From: Strix aluco
Lineage: Eukaryota > Chordata > Aves > Strigiformes > Strigidae
NCBI RefSeq assembly: GCF_031877795.1
Contig: NC_133939.1
Location: 8,785,698-8,849,697, forward strand
Reading direction: 5' to 3'
DNA: 64,000 bases
Shown here: in pieces, positions 42,801-64,000 of the stretch
Numbering within the stretch: the first letter of the stretch is position 1
Layout: each line of letters begins with the position of its first letter
Position numbers and translations under genes: made by a program
Notes under the pieces: generated by a model
Told to the model about the DNA's origin: nothing
Databases searched by the model: none
The model's input: only the letters and a program-made list of their open reading frames with translations

Positions 42801-43945
42801 AAAGTCTGAACCTAAATGTCTTTTTGACCAACAAATATCCCAATATAATTGAGTAATGTTTCACCGAAGTTACTATTCATTCATTGATAAAACTGTTCGG
42901 TGCTCCTGATTAAAATTAGCATTCCTGTAATGTAAACGCATTGTAAAAACTGTGTGCACTTCTTGGCAAACTGAGAAGTACAGAAATAATTTTAGAAATA
43001 GCCACACAAAATGGTTAACAGATGTGGTCTGTGAAAGGCCTCAGATTATTATTTTTTTTTTGTCCATTGTTACAGTTCTAATTCTTACCATGCATTTGCG
43101 ATCATCCACCCCAGCTAAATCCTCCTCAAACTCCTTTCCTACATCAAATTCCATGATGTAGTTTCTAAAAGTGCTTAGCGTTTTAATGATCATATGATCC
43201 CCATTCTGAAGGATTTCTTTGTCAGGTTTTAGCAAGTTTGCTATTTTTCTTACAGCAACATTTACATCTGAAAAAGAAAAAGAATTATTTTAATCTAGAA
43301 AAGTCTACTGCAAAAAGAAGCTTGTAGCTCTTGGGAGAACTAAAACGAACAAATAAATAAATGTCCAGATCTTTCCAGTCAGCTTTCACATCAGGAAAGA
43401 GTCCATAACCTAATTATTTTAACTTTAATAAGTTAATATTTTGTGATTATATGGAATCCTAAAAAATACCATTTGTATTTGACAGTTAATAAGGCCTTCG
43501 ATATTTCTATCGAAATACTATCACTTTACATCAAATGCAAACACACAAAATTGCATTAGATACATTATTGTCTCCTTATTATGCATAAAAAATTTTCAAA
43601 TTATGTTTTTTTTTTTAAAGTTTGAAGTCTGCCACTTACCTCTTTAAGCTATGTAGTTTAATCTCTGTTAATGTAAACTTCAAGATCATAAAAAGTAGAG
43701 GCTGCTTAAGACAAAACAATTTTGCATAAGGCAATTCTTAGAGTGCATTCCTGAAAAAAATGTTTCTCACAGAAATGATTTATGACTGTACAAAAAAAAA
43801 TAGATCTATGTAAAGACTACGACAGGTTGCAATTATTGATTATTTATTAAAGAAACATGAAGGGAACCTTACCCAGTGCTTTCAGATACTCCTCAAAATT
43901 ATCATTGCTGACCATTTTCCAGTAACCATTGAAATCTGCAGGCAT
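27808..43945 (-). CDS. RBP1: RBP1, cellular retinol-binding protein I (complete, 4 exons)
   Basis: Cytosolic chaperone for all-trans-retinol that hands it to LRAT and retinol dehydrogenases; member of the intracellular lipid-binding protein family. Coding exons join in frame: 43873-43945 (73 nt), 43089-43267 (179), 31123-31224 (102), 27808-27861 (54 with TGA), giving 135 residues, the family's usual length. Diagnostic segments: [11 protein letters not shown] at the N-terminus, LLKPDKEI with retinol-contacting Lys41 (Lys40 mature), DGD-like [48 protein letters not shown] with Gln109 (Gln108 mature), and CKQIFKKVQ at the C-terminus. The start is supported by an in-frame TGA seven codons upstream. 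No frameshifts or stops. Intron phases are 1, 0, 0, shared with RBP2. NMNAT3 ends about 1.3 kb upstream on the same strand. Confidence 0.97.
27862..31122 (-). other. RBP1: RBP1 intron 3
   Basis: A 3,261-bp intron with GTAAGA donor and CCTAG acceptor. AT-rich; no transposon or coding stretch was recognised. Confidence 0.85.
31123..31224 (-). CDS. RBP1: RBP1 coding exon 3
   Basis: 102 nt, 34 codons, phase 0 at both ends. It begins [10 protein letters not shown] and ends [13 protein letters not shown], carrying the retinol-contacting Gln109. The donor is CTG|GTAAGA. Confidence 0.97.
37280..37385 (+). repeat. Possible ancient MIR relic in RBP1 intron 2
   Basis: Contains ACTGAGGCACAGAGACTGAA, close to the MIR core word AAACTGAGGCACAGAGAGG, followed by CAGACCCAAGAGTGGACCTCTG, resembling the MIR tail. 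The rest is strongly diverged. Confidence 0.45.
39708..39731. repeat. TTTAGGGTT inverted repeat
   Basis: TTTAGGGTT (39708-39716) and AACCCTAAA (39723-39731) form a perfect 9-bp stem with a 6-base loop. It contains single telomere-like units but no array, so it is not an interstitial telomeric sequence. Confidence 0.7.
43089..43267 (-). CDS. RBP1: RBP1 coding exon 2
   Basis: 179 nt encoding residues 25-84 (helix II and strands B-E), including Lys41. The donor is ATG|GTAAGA. Confidence 0.97.
43268..43872 (-). other. RBP1: RBP1 intron 1
   Basis: A 605-bp AT-rich intron with GTAAGG donor and a strong CTTTTTCTTTTTCAG acceptor. Nothing else is recognisable within it. Confidence 0.9.
43873..43945 (-). 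CDS. RBP1: RBP1 coding exon 1
   Basis: Starts at ATG 43945-43943 (context GTAGGGATGC, purine at -3) and ends CTG G|GTAAGG, phase 1. It encodes the N-terminal strand and first helix region through Leu24. Confidence 0.96.
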
Positions 43946-44048
43946 CCCTACTTTAGGTAATTGTCAAAATCAAAGTCTCAGAACAGTGTGTTGATTCCGC
44001 ACCACACAGCTCACTGCCCTTCTTTGTGGTGAGTTTGAACTCTAGTTT

Positions 44049-44055
44049 CTTTTAT
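44049..44055 (-). promoter_or_regulatory. RBP1: TATA-like element of RBP1
   Basis: On the minus strand GATAAAAG lies about 105 bp upstream of the ATG, predicting a start near 44020-44027 and a 5' UTR of about 75-82 nt with no upstream ATG. It is a variant TATA box (ATAAAAG). The flank is not CpG-rich. The start site is inferred. Confidence 0.4.
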
Positions 44056-44059
44056 CTCT

Positions 44060-45280
44060 TTTTTAGACCATGTAGCTATGCAAGTCCTTCTAATCCGATT
44101 ACTGTTGAAGTGTTGCCTTTAAATCCCTCCACAAGGCTGAACCTCTGAGACTTCTAATGACAGCAGGATGACTTGATTTAAACAGAATGAAACATTCACC
44201 TTCCATAACACTTCTGGAAGGGTACTGATTATCTGGGGATCCATTTTAACCATATTACTCTTCATTTTTCATGTCACTCAGAAAAACCCTTTTAAATAGC
44301 TTTAGTTTAGGATATTAGCCAAAGCTATACAAGTGCTTATCTTGTATGCTTTCTGAGGTGAATCCTTCTTCCTTGCATATGTTCCAGCTACTTTATGCCA
44401 CCTTCTTTTCAGAAAATCATCAGACAGACTCTTTTAGTGAAAGCAATTTGTGTCTGGCACTACTTTAACTTGTTCCACAAGCTCCTTATTTCTAGAGAAC
44501 TAGAGTGGAAGCTGTTTGGCCAACTGAGGGCTCAAAAAGGGCCAGTAAAGTGGAAACTTGTATTAAGAAGCAGTAGTTAATTCTGTATATTGATAAATGC
44601 TACATCACTATTGAATGCATGCTTTCAGTTAATTTAAGCAACATTGAAACAGAGAAGTAGCACTTTATAGAGATTCTATATTCTCTGAAGGTGTCTTCTG
44701 TCAAAAATGAGATAGACTGAATCGGCAGAATAGGCAACCAACATATAAGAGAATGGATTTTTCTGGCTAACATTAGGGCTCAAATACCAAGACAGCCTCT
44801 TAGCTATTTTAATTTATTTTCCACTGCGTATCTTCAAATGGTACAGCTGAAGTTCCTCTTGGATATGTTATCTACTCCAGGGCTTTAGCAATTACTTACT
44901 CTTATAGAAGACTGGATCAGAGAAGCAAAGAAACCCACTTTAACTCTGGGGATGAGGACTGTCTGTCATTTGTGAATCTGGAGGCTTAAAAGTGATATGA
45001 ACGGTGCATGCAGTTCTAAGTGCTTGCATGAAAGAAAGGTTTATTTCCATCTCTTGTTCAAACTGTCAAAACACAAAAAGTTATTCAGGGCCCTAAAAAG
45101 TCAAAGTTTAGCAGTAATATATATTTAAAGATATACATACATATTAAAAAAAGTTATGGTTCATTTTATTTTGCTGCTTCAGAATAGTAAGGCATCTTCA
45201 TGCTAAAACTGTCTGTAGGATTACAGAATTACAATTCAGGAAAGTACTATGTTTGACCCTTAAGTATTACTGGAGATTAA
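44060..45280. other. NMNAT3-RBP1 intergenic spacer
   Basis: About 1.2 kb between the likely NMNAT3 poly(A) site and the RBP1 promoter. It should hold upstream RBP1 control sequences. I looked for a retinoic acid response element (direct repeats of AGGTCA) and found no convincing one. No gene is seen. Confidence 0.6.
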
Positions 45281-45282
45281 TA

Positions 45283-45303
45283 TTTATTGTTAGATCTTTT
45301 ATT
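45283..45303 (-). terminator. NMNAT3: Probable NMNAT3 polyadenylation signals
   Basis: Two AATAAA hexamers on the minus strand, at 45298-45303 and 45283-45288, about 216-236 bp past the NMNAT3 stop codon. They leave about 1.2 kb between the NMNAT3 3' end and the RBP1 promoter. Confidence 0.5.
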
Positions 45304-45518
45304 TTCACAAGGAAACTATTCTTTATATATTTTAAGCTATGTACCTGAGCATCCCGATTTGTTTAAGCATTACCACACACAAACCCATGAATTTAAAACA
45401 CCACATGAATTCAAGAAATTCTGGACTGATGTATGTTCCCCTCATTAACAAGAAACAACTTTCTCAAGAACTTTACATGGAAAAGTGCCAGGTCCTTCCA
45501 CTTCACACACTACAGACA

Positions 45519-54900
<9,382 letters not shown>

Positions 54901-56694
54901 TTTTTAATACAGAAACAGCAATTTAAAAAGTTAAAAAGCAGCCTTCTTGTTCCTCTGTGAACTACTCACAATTACTATCAATATGTTTATCCTATTAGAT
55001 GTTTCAAAAAGGATAGCTGAACATACAATTTTCAAACAAGTAGAAATGTTTATGATTTATGATGCAAACTATCAAAAATGCTAGATAGAATTAAAGTTTT
55101 ATATTCCAATAAGTACAGCTTTTATATAGCCAGAGCAATGGATGACTTAACTGACCACTGCTTTGCTCTTAATCATCTGATGCTTGTTATTTATCAAAAT
55201 CATTGTGTCTTTTCATTGTGTTAAAGCAAGAATTACAGCATATTACTGCAGCTGTGATTAATGCAATTCAGACAAATCAGAAGATTCAAGAACAAAGATG
55301 GGGCTAATGGAGTCTAAAATGAGACTTACAGCACTATGCTCCAAACATCAGCTTAGCAGCCATTAAAGACCCTTTCTATCTGGCTGATCATGTTAATTAA
55401 ATTTGAAAATATGCCCATATTTTTCTACTCCTGTAACATAATGTAATCATTAAAACAACAAGCCCTTTTTGTTAGACTTTGCAGTTCTGGCCTCAAATCA
55501 GGAAGCAAAAATGTAGCTCTCATTTTAATGAATCAGCAGGGAAATAAAGCACTGATATGAGCTGCATCCCTCAAGAAACAGAGAGCAGAGAAAGGGTATT
55601 TCAAATAAACAGAAATGAAACAAAATTATTTGTAATGCAACACATGCATTTTAAATAACTATGATAAATATGATACTGAAGAAGGAAAAAAAAAAAAAAA
55701 TCTTCCTTTTTCCTAATTCAATTATTTCAACAAAGAAACTTAAAGAAGGTAGCAAGTTCCCTCTGCTGCTTTGTAACAAAAATGATACCCTGGATTCATA
55801 ATTTCTGATACTGGCACATGACAATTTAATATTGTAAAATGACAATTTACTAATTTCACATTTATTTTGATGTAATAAGGTAAAAGTTTCAAAAGAACTT
55901 AAGCAAGTTGGACTTAAAAAACAGCATCAGAACTCAGTGAGATTTACAGGCCTGTCTCCTGTTAAAATGTCTGTCCAAACTATGCTGTTTCAAAAAATTC
56001 TCATTATAGGCAAAATGGTCAACAGAGCAAGATAAAATTTTGCAGAAACATGCAAAGATATGCATAAAATTAAGTTCATCTCTTGACCTGAAACTGGAAA
56101 TATTTTCACTTGACTTATGAACAACAATTGTTCTCTGATACTTTGATAATATACAATGCTATAACAAATTCTCATTTAAAGGGAAATTACAGTTTGAATT
56201 CATTAATATGTTGCCCTTATTAGAAGGTTTTTCTTACACAGTAATTTTCTTTTCAACATTTCAGTTCCTTTCTTTTCAGTTTCTACAGATACAAATTGTT
56301 CCCTTGTATTACAAATGAATACATTAAATATAAAACTTAAAACTGTGTGAGAACATGCTAGCCAAGAATGACTGCAACTCTGCCATATCCTTGTGAGCTA
56401 TAAAGATTGCAGTCTCTAGTCTGGCCTAGAACTGCACAAATTGGATGAGATAAGAATTTCTGATGCCACATCAACTTGTTCCAAAGCATAAATGAAACCA
56501 AATGGAAGAGAAAAATCAAGGTTGCTAATACCTAAGGCACCAAAAGTCAAATACAATAACTGTTTGAGATGATTCACAACAACTGAGTAACCCTGAACTA
56601 TGCACATGAGAACCTTCCACCTAAAAATACAAGCTTTACCGCTCAAAATATAGGAGAATATTTTATTACTGGCTCTAACTTGTGTCTTCTTCAG

Positions 56695-56741
56695 TAATTT
56701 CACCTATTCAAATTCACTTCATTAATTTCACCTATTCAAAT
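56695..56741. repeat. Local tandem duplication, 28-bp period
   Basis: The 19-bp word TAATTTCACCTATTCAAAT occurs exactly at 56695-56713 and again at 56723-56741, indicating a recent slippage duplication within the NMNAT3 intron. Confidence 0.85.
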
Positions 56742-58257
56742 ATGTCCCTCAATTTTGTCAGGCATGCAAAGAATAAATAATTAAATTCTGCCATTTTTTT
56801 TAATTTTTTTTTTTTTTAATTTCCACTACAATTCTCTTCTCTGTCCCATAAATTATTACAGGTAGTTTCAAACCTTCCTTGATCCAGAATTATCTTCAAA
56901 TTCTATTTCTTTGGAATGTTATTTGTTTTCATCATCAGTATGTTATTGTTGCTTGTCCTAAGTATGTGTAAAAATTCTCCAGGCCCTTACATGGCTTTGT
57001 TTTTCAAAACATACCTATCAAAAGCAGCAGAAAATTTCCTCTTGCTATGAACTTTTCCTAAGCAGTTCTTAGAGAATATAACTGGTTAAAAAACTAAAAT
57101 AACAAGAGTGATGAAACAAAAAATGTCCCTCAAGTAGTATTATTAATGCAAACATGTATTTAGTGTTCTGTTATAAAGGTCACTGTAAATTGTCACAAAC
57201 ACTAACACAAATTGTAATGCTGAATTAGTTTATTAATACTAAATCAAATTTATCACATGCCAATTTAATAAAAAATTATATGTGTGCTTTGGCAGGCCTT
57301 TTAAAGATATAATTTAGTCTAGTATTAAGTCTGATTTACTATTAGAAACTACACAAAACTAAGGGAATAACCACTACAGAAAACCAAATAAAAGAAATAC
57401 TTCTATACATTTAACTCTTGCCCACTACTCTTCTTCCTCTCAGTGTCATAGGAAAATCCACAACAGACTGGGAAGCTCTGCAGTTTTATGGTGTTATCCT
57501 ACCAAGCGAGCAGGAATGACCCCATCGCTGTTCTTCCTTGGGTCATCTCCAGAGCAGGTTGCAGTAGGGCTTTCCGCCCGAGTGCTGCTTTACTTCACTG
57601 CTTTTCCAAGATGCTATTAAATAGGTATTATGGAACAGTAGTGTTTCAGGATAAACAGAGTTTCTAGAAACTTTACTCCCTGTTGAACACTGCCGACAAA
57701 AGCCTCTTCTGCGCTTCTGTGACAATTGAGATTTAGGCACATCCGTTTATCCAGTCTGATTCCTTATACCAAAGTAACTACCCTAAGTAGTATCTTCTAG
57801 ATAAAAGTTTAGATTTACGGCACGTCACTTCAAACACACAGTACCAATGTACGTTAGTCATAAGCAATGACCATGTCAAAAGATGAATGTTTCATGCTAA
57901 GTTTACTATGTGGAAGATTTTTATGGTTTCATATGACTGAAACCAGCAGATGAGCCAACACACTTACTTTCATGCAGTTTGGTACCTTCCTGTTAAAACT
58001 CCAAAGCTTTAAAAGTTTCACTGCTGTAGGTAGGCTTACATAAAAATATTACGGATGAATGCCAATCTCATCTCTAGGTTACAATGAAACTCCTTATCAT
58101 TCAGTATTCAGCTCTCAACTTATACTTTATAATAGAAAAAAAACAGAGTTAGACTCACTGGTGACATCAATTAAATGTGACACCAACCCAAACATGCAAA
58201 TTTTCCCTTCCTGAGGATATGGACATTAGTTTAAAGACCATATAGCTGTCATCGACA

Positions 58258-58465
58258 GGGGGAAAAAACCCACCAAAACCCAACACCCGCTCCCAAAACC
58301 ACACCCAAACAACCCCAAACATGAAAAAACCATCAAAATTCCTCCAAAGCCCAAACACCAAAAAAACCCCTAGAAACCCAAAACCCACACCCACCAACGC
58401 AAACACCCCCCAAAACCTCCCACAAAACACTGAAAACCAAACACCAGAAAAAACCTCTCTGCAAA
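58258..58465 (-). repeat. A/C-rich low-complexity tract with two G-quadruplex motifs on the minus strand
   Basis: About 200 bp of CCCAAAA-type sequence, so the minus strand is G/T-rich. Two canonical G3+ motifs with loops of 7 nt or less are present on the minus strand: 58269-58294 (loops 7, 4, 3) and 58367-58392 (loops 6, 4, 3). Because NMNAT3 is transcribed from this strand, the motifs would be in its pre-mRNA if the gene extends upstream as inferred. Open frames through the tract are low-complexity artefacts. Confidence 0.85.
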
Positions 58466-60757
58466 CTGCACACACCTTAATAAAAATTACAGTTTTTAAC
58501 TCATTGCCTAAGGTTTCTGTCCTATGTATCTAAAGGCTGTAAGCATGAGCCAAAGAAAATTCCTTGGCCTTCATGGTTTTTTTTCTGGATACTGCCCCAG
58601 TTTCCATTTTAGCACTGGACAAGAGACTAACTTCTGTATACTAGTGCATTAACGTGAACAATTGCAGGGCACAGGATTACAAAGTTTTGGTTTGTTCATT
58701 AAGCCTGTTGTAAGGGCATAAAGTTAAGCACATATCTAAGATTTAACAAAATGAGGCTGATGAACAGTTTAAATTTTACTGCATAGTATGTATGCAACAT
58801 CAAATACATAAATAACAAAAATCACTTTGCTGAGGAGTCAGTCCTCCTTCATGAGGAAAGTGGCAGCTATTTCAAAATGCAAAATGATGTAAAACTTCCT
58901 ATCAGAAGTGAACGATGTTGGAAAATAGTTACAATACAATCTCATGTTCTAACCATCTATGATGCAACAAGAGCTTACATTAACGTAAGTTTTCATTTCT
59001 TCACTGAAATAACCACTGGTACACTTGCTTTTACGAATATGGTTAGTGAACTGGATTATTTAATTTCTTTTATCAGCCTTCTGTGTGTGACTACACATAC
59101 ATTAAAATCACATGATAAAATTCTGTATTGAAGTAACAGTAATGGTTTCCCTTGAACTCACAAGAAATCAGCAGTTCTCCTCTCAGAACTCTCAGCCTAC
59201 TGATGCTAGGAAAACAAATACAAGGATTTTTCATTTTTCCATTTAAACCAAAATGTTAATTTTATTTATAGGTTATAATTAACTGGGGTGGAGTGAGGGG
59301 TATCTAACATCTTTGTTCAGATGACATGTAGGGGAGAAAATGAAAACAAAACCACCACGTAATGACTAGATACAAGTAATCCCCAAATTTGAGTTGTTCA
59401 AAACAATTTACAAACTAAATATCAAAAAGATCCTATGCTTACCTTCCCATGACATGTATGTAGAGATTCCTAAGCATGAAAAAGGAACAGAAAATAGGCA
59501 AGACTTTTTTAACTTCATGTTCAGTCACCTTCTCTGAGGGGAATTCAACAGAAGGAAAATCAAAGGGGTAAACAGTTCAGCAATCATTGCACTGAAAGTC
59601 AACATAAACATAAAATACATCAAAGCAGTAAGGGACAATCTTTTAGGATAGCTCCCATAGGATGGATGACTTTACCTTCACTGCTTCAGAGTGCTTGAAA
59701 GATGTATTCACTAAATTAGATGAGGTGTGCAAAAATTGTAGTGACAGATGTCATATGAGTACCTAGACAAACATAAATCATATCCACCTGGTTGAGTGAA
59801 CTACAGGGCCTGAAGGTGCAGATTTACCTCTGTAGTCAGACAGCCACTCAAATACACTGCAACTTCAGGAACTCTCCTCCAGCAGCTGAGTAACTGAGCG
59901 TACACAACGATCAGTCCTCAAATAAATGCTGAACGATCTCCACACATCACATCTATAATAAACATTTTGTATCAAGACCTCCAAATACAGCTTCACTTCT
60001 ACAGAGTTCATTTGATTTGGACAAAAAGAAGGAAAGGCAGTTTCTTGACAGCTATGAAAATGAGTATTTCCTCCAGAAAGGAAGGCTAAAACCGCTATCT
60101 TGAGAGCAAAAATGTGAATAATAAGGGATTGTAGCTCTACTCACAGGACACCCGACTCTGAAATGCTCTCATCCAAGCTGACTTTTGCCATGTAACATGA
60201 CTGCAATGCAATGGTTCTCTTCAGAGATGCTACAAACCAGATGGCTAGGATTCCAAAGTCAAATATATGGGCATAACCCGAATACCACTGCAAGCAGGGG
60301 ACGCCCACCCCTTATTCCGCTGGGTTTCAGAGTAAGACAACAAAACTTGTGAAACAGAAAGACGCCTACACTTCTTCCATTTCGAAAAGCATTCCTTAAA
60401 TTCAGAAAAAAGCTAGGACTTGAACTGTATGCACTGGTAACAGTATTCAGAAAACTGAATTTTATGTAACAAAAGCATTTTCTTTAGGGATGTGGTATAT
60501 CTTGAGATATCTTAAGACTTATGGTTTTGCTGCTTAAATTTGCACCTCCGCAAAGTGCGCCCTATAGCTTTAATTCTTTCTGAATGCTAAGCCACACATG
60601 CATCCCTCTCCTCTTCATGTGTCTTTCAAGGGTAGAGCCTAATAGAAATAACCAAGTACTGCTCTATTTCAGCAAGCACTGCTGCAAATCTTGTAAAAAA
60701 AAAAAAAATCGTTTCATTTTCAATTTTTAAGTTCAGTTAATTTTAACTAATGTCTCT

Positions 60758-60800
60758 CAATATTTATTGTATATGTATATTTATTGTATATTGTATAGGT
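60758..60800. repeat. Short TATTTATTGTATA tandem repeat
   Basis: The words TATTTATTGTATA and TGTATA recur two to three times in about 40 bp. AT-rich simple sequence within the NMNAT3 intron. Confidence 0.7.
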
Positions 60801-63800
60801 AGTAACTACTGATGATCTGATCCTATTCCAATCATGTATCTGTATTGCTAGACACACTACCAAAACAGTAGGATCAAACCAGGGTTATTTTGTGTTGGTT
60901 TCAAATGCTGCTTATCAGAACTGTTGGAGGAAAACAACTCAAAGTCTGTGCATTTATGCTGACTTGCTGCTGTCACAATCTGTTCCCATCCCTTTTTTGA
61001 AAGTACCAGTCCATATTAATCAGATGCAGCCCTTGAACAACATAAACTTCTAAATTCCCAAGGCTGGTTAGTGGCTAAGTACTCCTTGAACTTCTCAGCT
61101 CTGCTGCCCAGTGTTGCATCTGACACAACACACTGATTGCGTCACATTTTCCCAAGTCTTCGTAAGATAGTAACTCATTGTCCTTCACCTCTCCCTTGCA
61201 CCTGTCTTGTCACAGATAGAAACATCTTGCATTTCATACTTCCCTCCTTTGCCCTCTATCCCTTTTGGTCTTATCTGGAGACTTGGTGATGTAAGCATCC
61301 TCCACTGGCAATACCTGGGAAACAAAGTTTTAAACATCTTACATAGGTTGATTCTATTTCTTTGGATCTTACAGTCAAATGAGAAATGCAGTCAAAGAGA
61401 AATAAAAGCATCTGGCAGCAGATATCAACAGACTGGAAAGGCATTTACCACAGTCAGTGCAAGTTTCAAGAAACATTTTTAAAACAAGATTCTAGCTATG
61501 CGTGAAGACCTGTAAACAGTCAAATTCACATGAGTAGACACAAAATTCAGATAAAGAGAATCATTAGAGTTTTTCAGTCACATGTAGCTACGTCTGTTGT
61601 ATTTAAAAAGCAGCACAACAAGATTTGTCAACCGATATTAACAGAAAAAGGATGAACTGACATGTGGCAATGAAACTGCTGATATAGCTTGAAGTATCAG
61701 AAACTCAATAAAATTCCCTACTTAAAATAGGGATGTATGAAAAATAAGATTAGACAGCATCTGAAACTGAAGTGATGTGCAAAAAGCTGGCAGACAAAAT
61801 TACTGGAGATGTCAGCCAGGATGCACATCAGGGATAGTCATGTCATTCATAGCAGTAAAACCTGACTGTGAAGTCAACTCCGGCCAAGCTATTGTACAAC
61901 TCCTCATTTCTGCCCGATTTCTGATTGAGCAGAAATACTGAAGTAGCACCAGAAGTCATTCATTCTTACAGGTAGGAAACATCACCCCTCATGATAGTTA
62001 TTTTTTCATTCATGCTAGTTACATTTTCAGGCATTCAGTGTGTACGTTAGCTCCGAAGTGCACTGTTCTCACTGAGAAGGGAATCAATTTGAATATGGCA
62101 GACCACTACCTCACTTCAAACAAGGTTCAGTCATGTATAACCATTGTCGTCTAGCCCCACCATCAGCTCCCAGTCTGCAACTAGTGCTTCTTCTTAGCTA
62201 ATAAGCTCTCATTTTTCCTCTCCTTCCCTGGGTAACTGCAGAACCAGAAACAGGATCTGGGTGGGAATGGTTCTGCCATAAAACAGGCATCCAAAATCGA
62301 TCATTTTTATAGCATGTTGCCAACCCCTTCTGTCTGAACCATAGCAAGAAAGACCATATACCAGATTTGTATGTATCCATACATATAAAACACACATCTA
62401 CATTTATAGTTACTTCAAATAAAGCTATCTCTACTTGGGATTGGTAAAGCTTCCACAGGCTCACTGAGGATTCTTGGTTTCCAGACATCCTGGGTTAAGC
62501 ATTCAGAAAGCACAATGATGACAGTGTAGGCAACCCAGACACAAATGAAGTCCCCTTCTTTAATGCATGAAGTAGTTTGACTAGAAAGACTCCACACATT
62601 AAACTAAGAAGTCAAAACGCAAGTCACATCCCATCCAGAACTAAACACTAACGTTAGAGAGGTGCAATGTAATGCACAACTTTCATTTCAACCTTTCAAA
62701 ATGTCATTTTTAATATGATTTTCACTAGACTTGTTTAGGTAAACTGCTCTGAGTAAGGGTTGGAGTCTTATCACACAGACCCTAGAGCAGACCAGACAAT
62801 GAATTGTGATTCAGATAGAAGCATAATTCATTTCCCAGTTCAATCCTTCTTTCAAGGTAAAGAATTAAGTTACTGGACAATAACATGACTTAAACAGAAG
62901 TACCAATTGGTCTCACATTGCTTTTCTACTTCATGCACACCCACGCAGTAAAAACAGTTATAAAATTACAGTGAGAAAAGCCAATTCAAATCCCTTTTTA
63001 ACCCTTTATTTCTCATTCTGCAGGAACAACAAAATCATTTTACAGTTACAACAGAGATTCATAGAGGCAGTCCTCAGAGCCAGTTGTGTAATTCTTCCTC
63101 ATTAAAGTCAAAGTATTCTCACAGTATATGGCAAGCATGTAGTTGCTGCGTTTACTGCACAGTGGTATCAGTGGGTCACTAGATTCTCTCTCCTCCCCAC
63201 AATCTGACAACTAAACTCCTTTTACTATTATTTTCTGTTCAGGTTCCTCCCTCCCTCCGAACTTCTCTGCCAGGTTCCAGTAAACTATCATTTCCTTCCA
63301 ATCTCTTCCAGAAACATATGTGTATATTTTAGCTGCCAGATGGAAAAAAAATAAAAGTCTCAGCAATTAAGTAGCTGATCAAGCTTAGAGTTCAATGCTT
63401 CTCAGTAGCTTTTCTGATCCTTCTTTAAGTTCCTGATGTTACCCACCTTTCTCCTTTGTTGCCGAAACCTTCTAGCCTGCTGACATCTTGCTTTTCTGAT
63501 CTCCTTTATGAGGAAATTATTCTGCTAGGGGAGATAACTTGTACCTCTTAGTGAAGATGGATAATGAATAATTAATGTTTCATCTTTTCTCCAGGTTCAG
63601 CCAGCTGTCAAAACTGCTAACTGTAACACTTCTTCATATTAAAACACAATGTATCACAAAAGCATCAAATCTGAACGTAAATATTTCTTCTCAGTTTCAA
63701 AATTGTTAAGTGTACTCTTTCACAAGGCTCAGCCTGTTCCATGAATATGATCCTAAAACCGTTGATAAAACTTTCAGTTTATTTGCATGAATGGTCATTA

Positions 63801-64000
63801 TGATACTTGTTTATGTACCAAGTCAAAGGAAAAGGTAATACTAGACTTTCTATACTGAGTATGTCATGAAAGCTTCATCCTGAATGATCAATAAACAATA
63901 CTAAAACCAAGCCAGCTGTAAAGTGACAGCTTATCTATAGTGAGTGTTAAAAATCTTTCCTCCTTTTCACAGTAAAACATGTGTGTGCGTGGTCCTAACA

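Larger units (their letters stand above)
31225..43088 (-). other. RBP1: RBP1 intron 2
   Basis: An 11,864-bp intron, the largest in the gene, AT-rich with no supported exon. It contains a MIR-like relic near 37.3 kb, a TTAGGG-containing hairpin at 39708-39731, and a protein-like open stretch at 31705-31881. Otherwise I see nothing in it. Confidence 0.85.

Noticed and set aside
44056-45280. Search for a retinoic acid response element (AGGTCA direct repeats) upstream of RBP1
   Set aside because: Only isolated half-site-like words were seen, none in a convincing DR1, DR2 or DR5 arrangement.
58321-58533. Open frame rich in Pro/Asn/Thr/Lys and its Gly/Phe/Val-rich antisense
   Set aside because: Translation of an A/C-rich low-complexity tract; lack of stops follows from composition.

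Overview
This is a stretch of vertebrate nuclear DNA, most likely from a bird. It is AT-rich, with short coding exons separated by kilobase introns, GT-AG splice sites, TATA/AATAAA signals and very few interspersed repeats. The one clear transposon is a 5'-truncated CR1 LINE ending in the CR1 octamer repeat, as expected for birds; crocodilian or turtle origin cannot be excluded. Three protein-coding genes are recognisable, all on the minus strand: RBP2, RBP1 and NMNAT3. This is the gene order I recall for the human 3q23 interval, so I read it as conserved synteny.

Layout. (1) 1-6901: 5' half of RBP2 (cellular retinol-binding protein II), with coding exon 2 at 894-1072 and exon 1 at 6829-6901; exons 3-4 lie off the left edge. 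A TATA box (6970-6976) and an HNF4-like site lie upstream. (2) About 6.95-27.6 kb: intergenic. It holds an inverted, nearly identical copy of RBP2 exon 1 plus its donor flank (8385-8519), a (GGAA)n microsatellite, the CR1 and a MIR-like relic. (3) 27.6-44.05 kb: complete RBP1 (cellular retinol-binding protein I, 135 aa) in four exons of 73, 179, 102 and 54 coding nt. (4) 45.3-64.0 kb: 3' part of NMNAT3 with its last three coding exons (184, 110 and 410 nt). The first coding exon, with the nucleotide-binding GxFNPxxxxH motif, was not found and probably lies beyond the right edge.

RBP1 and RBP2 are tandem paralogues of the intracellular lipid-binding protein family with the same exon phases (1,0,0). 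They bind all-trans-retinol and present it to esterifying or oxidising enzymes; RBP2 is typical of absorptive enterocytes, RBP1 is widespread. NMNAT3 makes NAD+ and has no evident functional link to the RBPs beyond ancient linkage.

The most notable observation is the inverted duplicate of RBP2 exon 1. A 135-bp arm, identical through 67 exonic bases and differing at only two intronic positions, sits 1,489 bp away in opposite orientation, upstream of the RBP2 promoter and without the start codon. No operons, CRISPR arrays or prokaryotic systems are present, and I found no convincing evidence of an undescribed biochemical system. Exon boundaries were worked out by hand from splice sites and reading frames.
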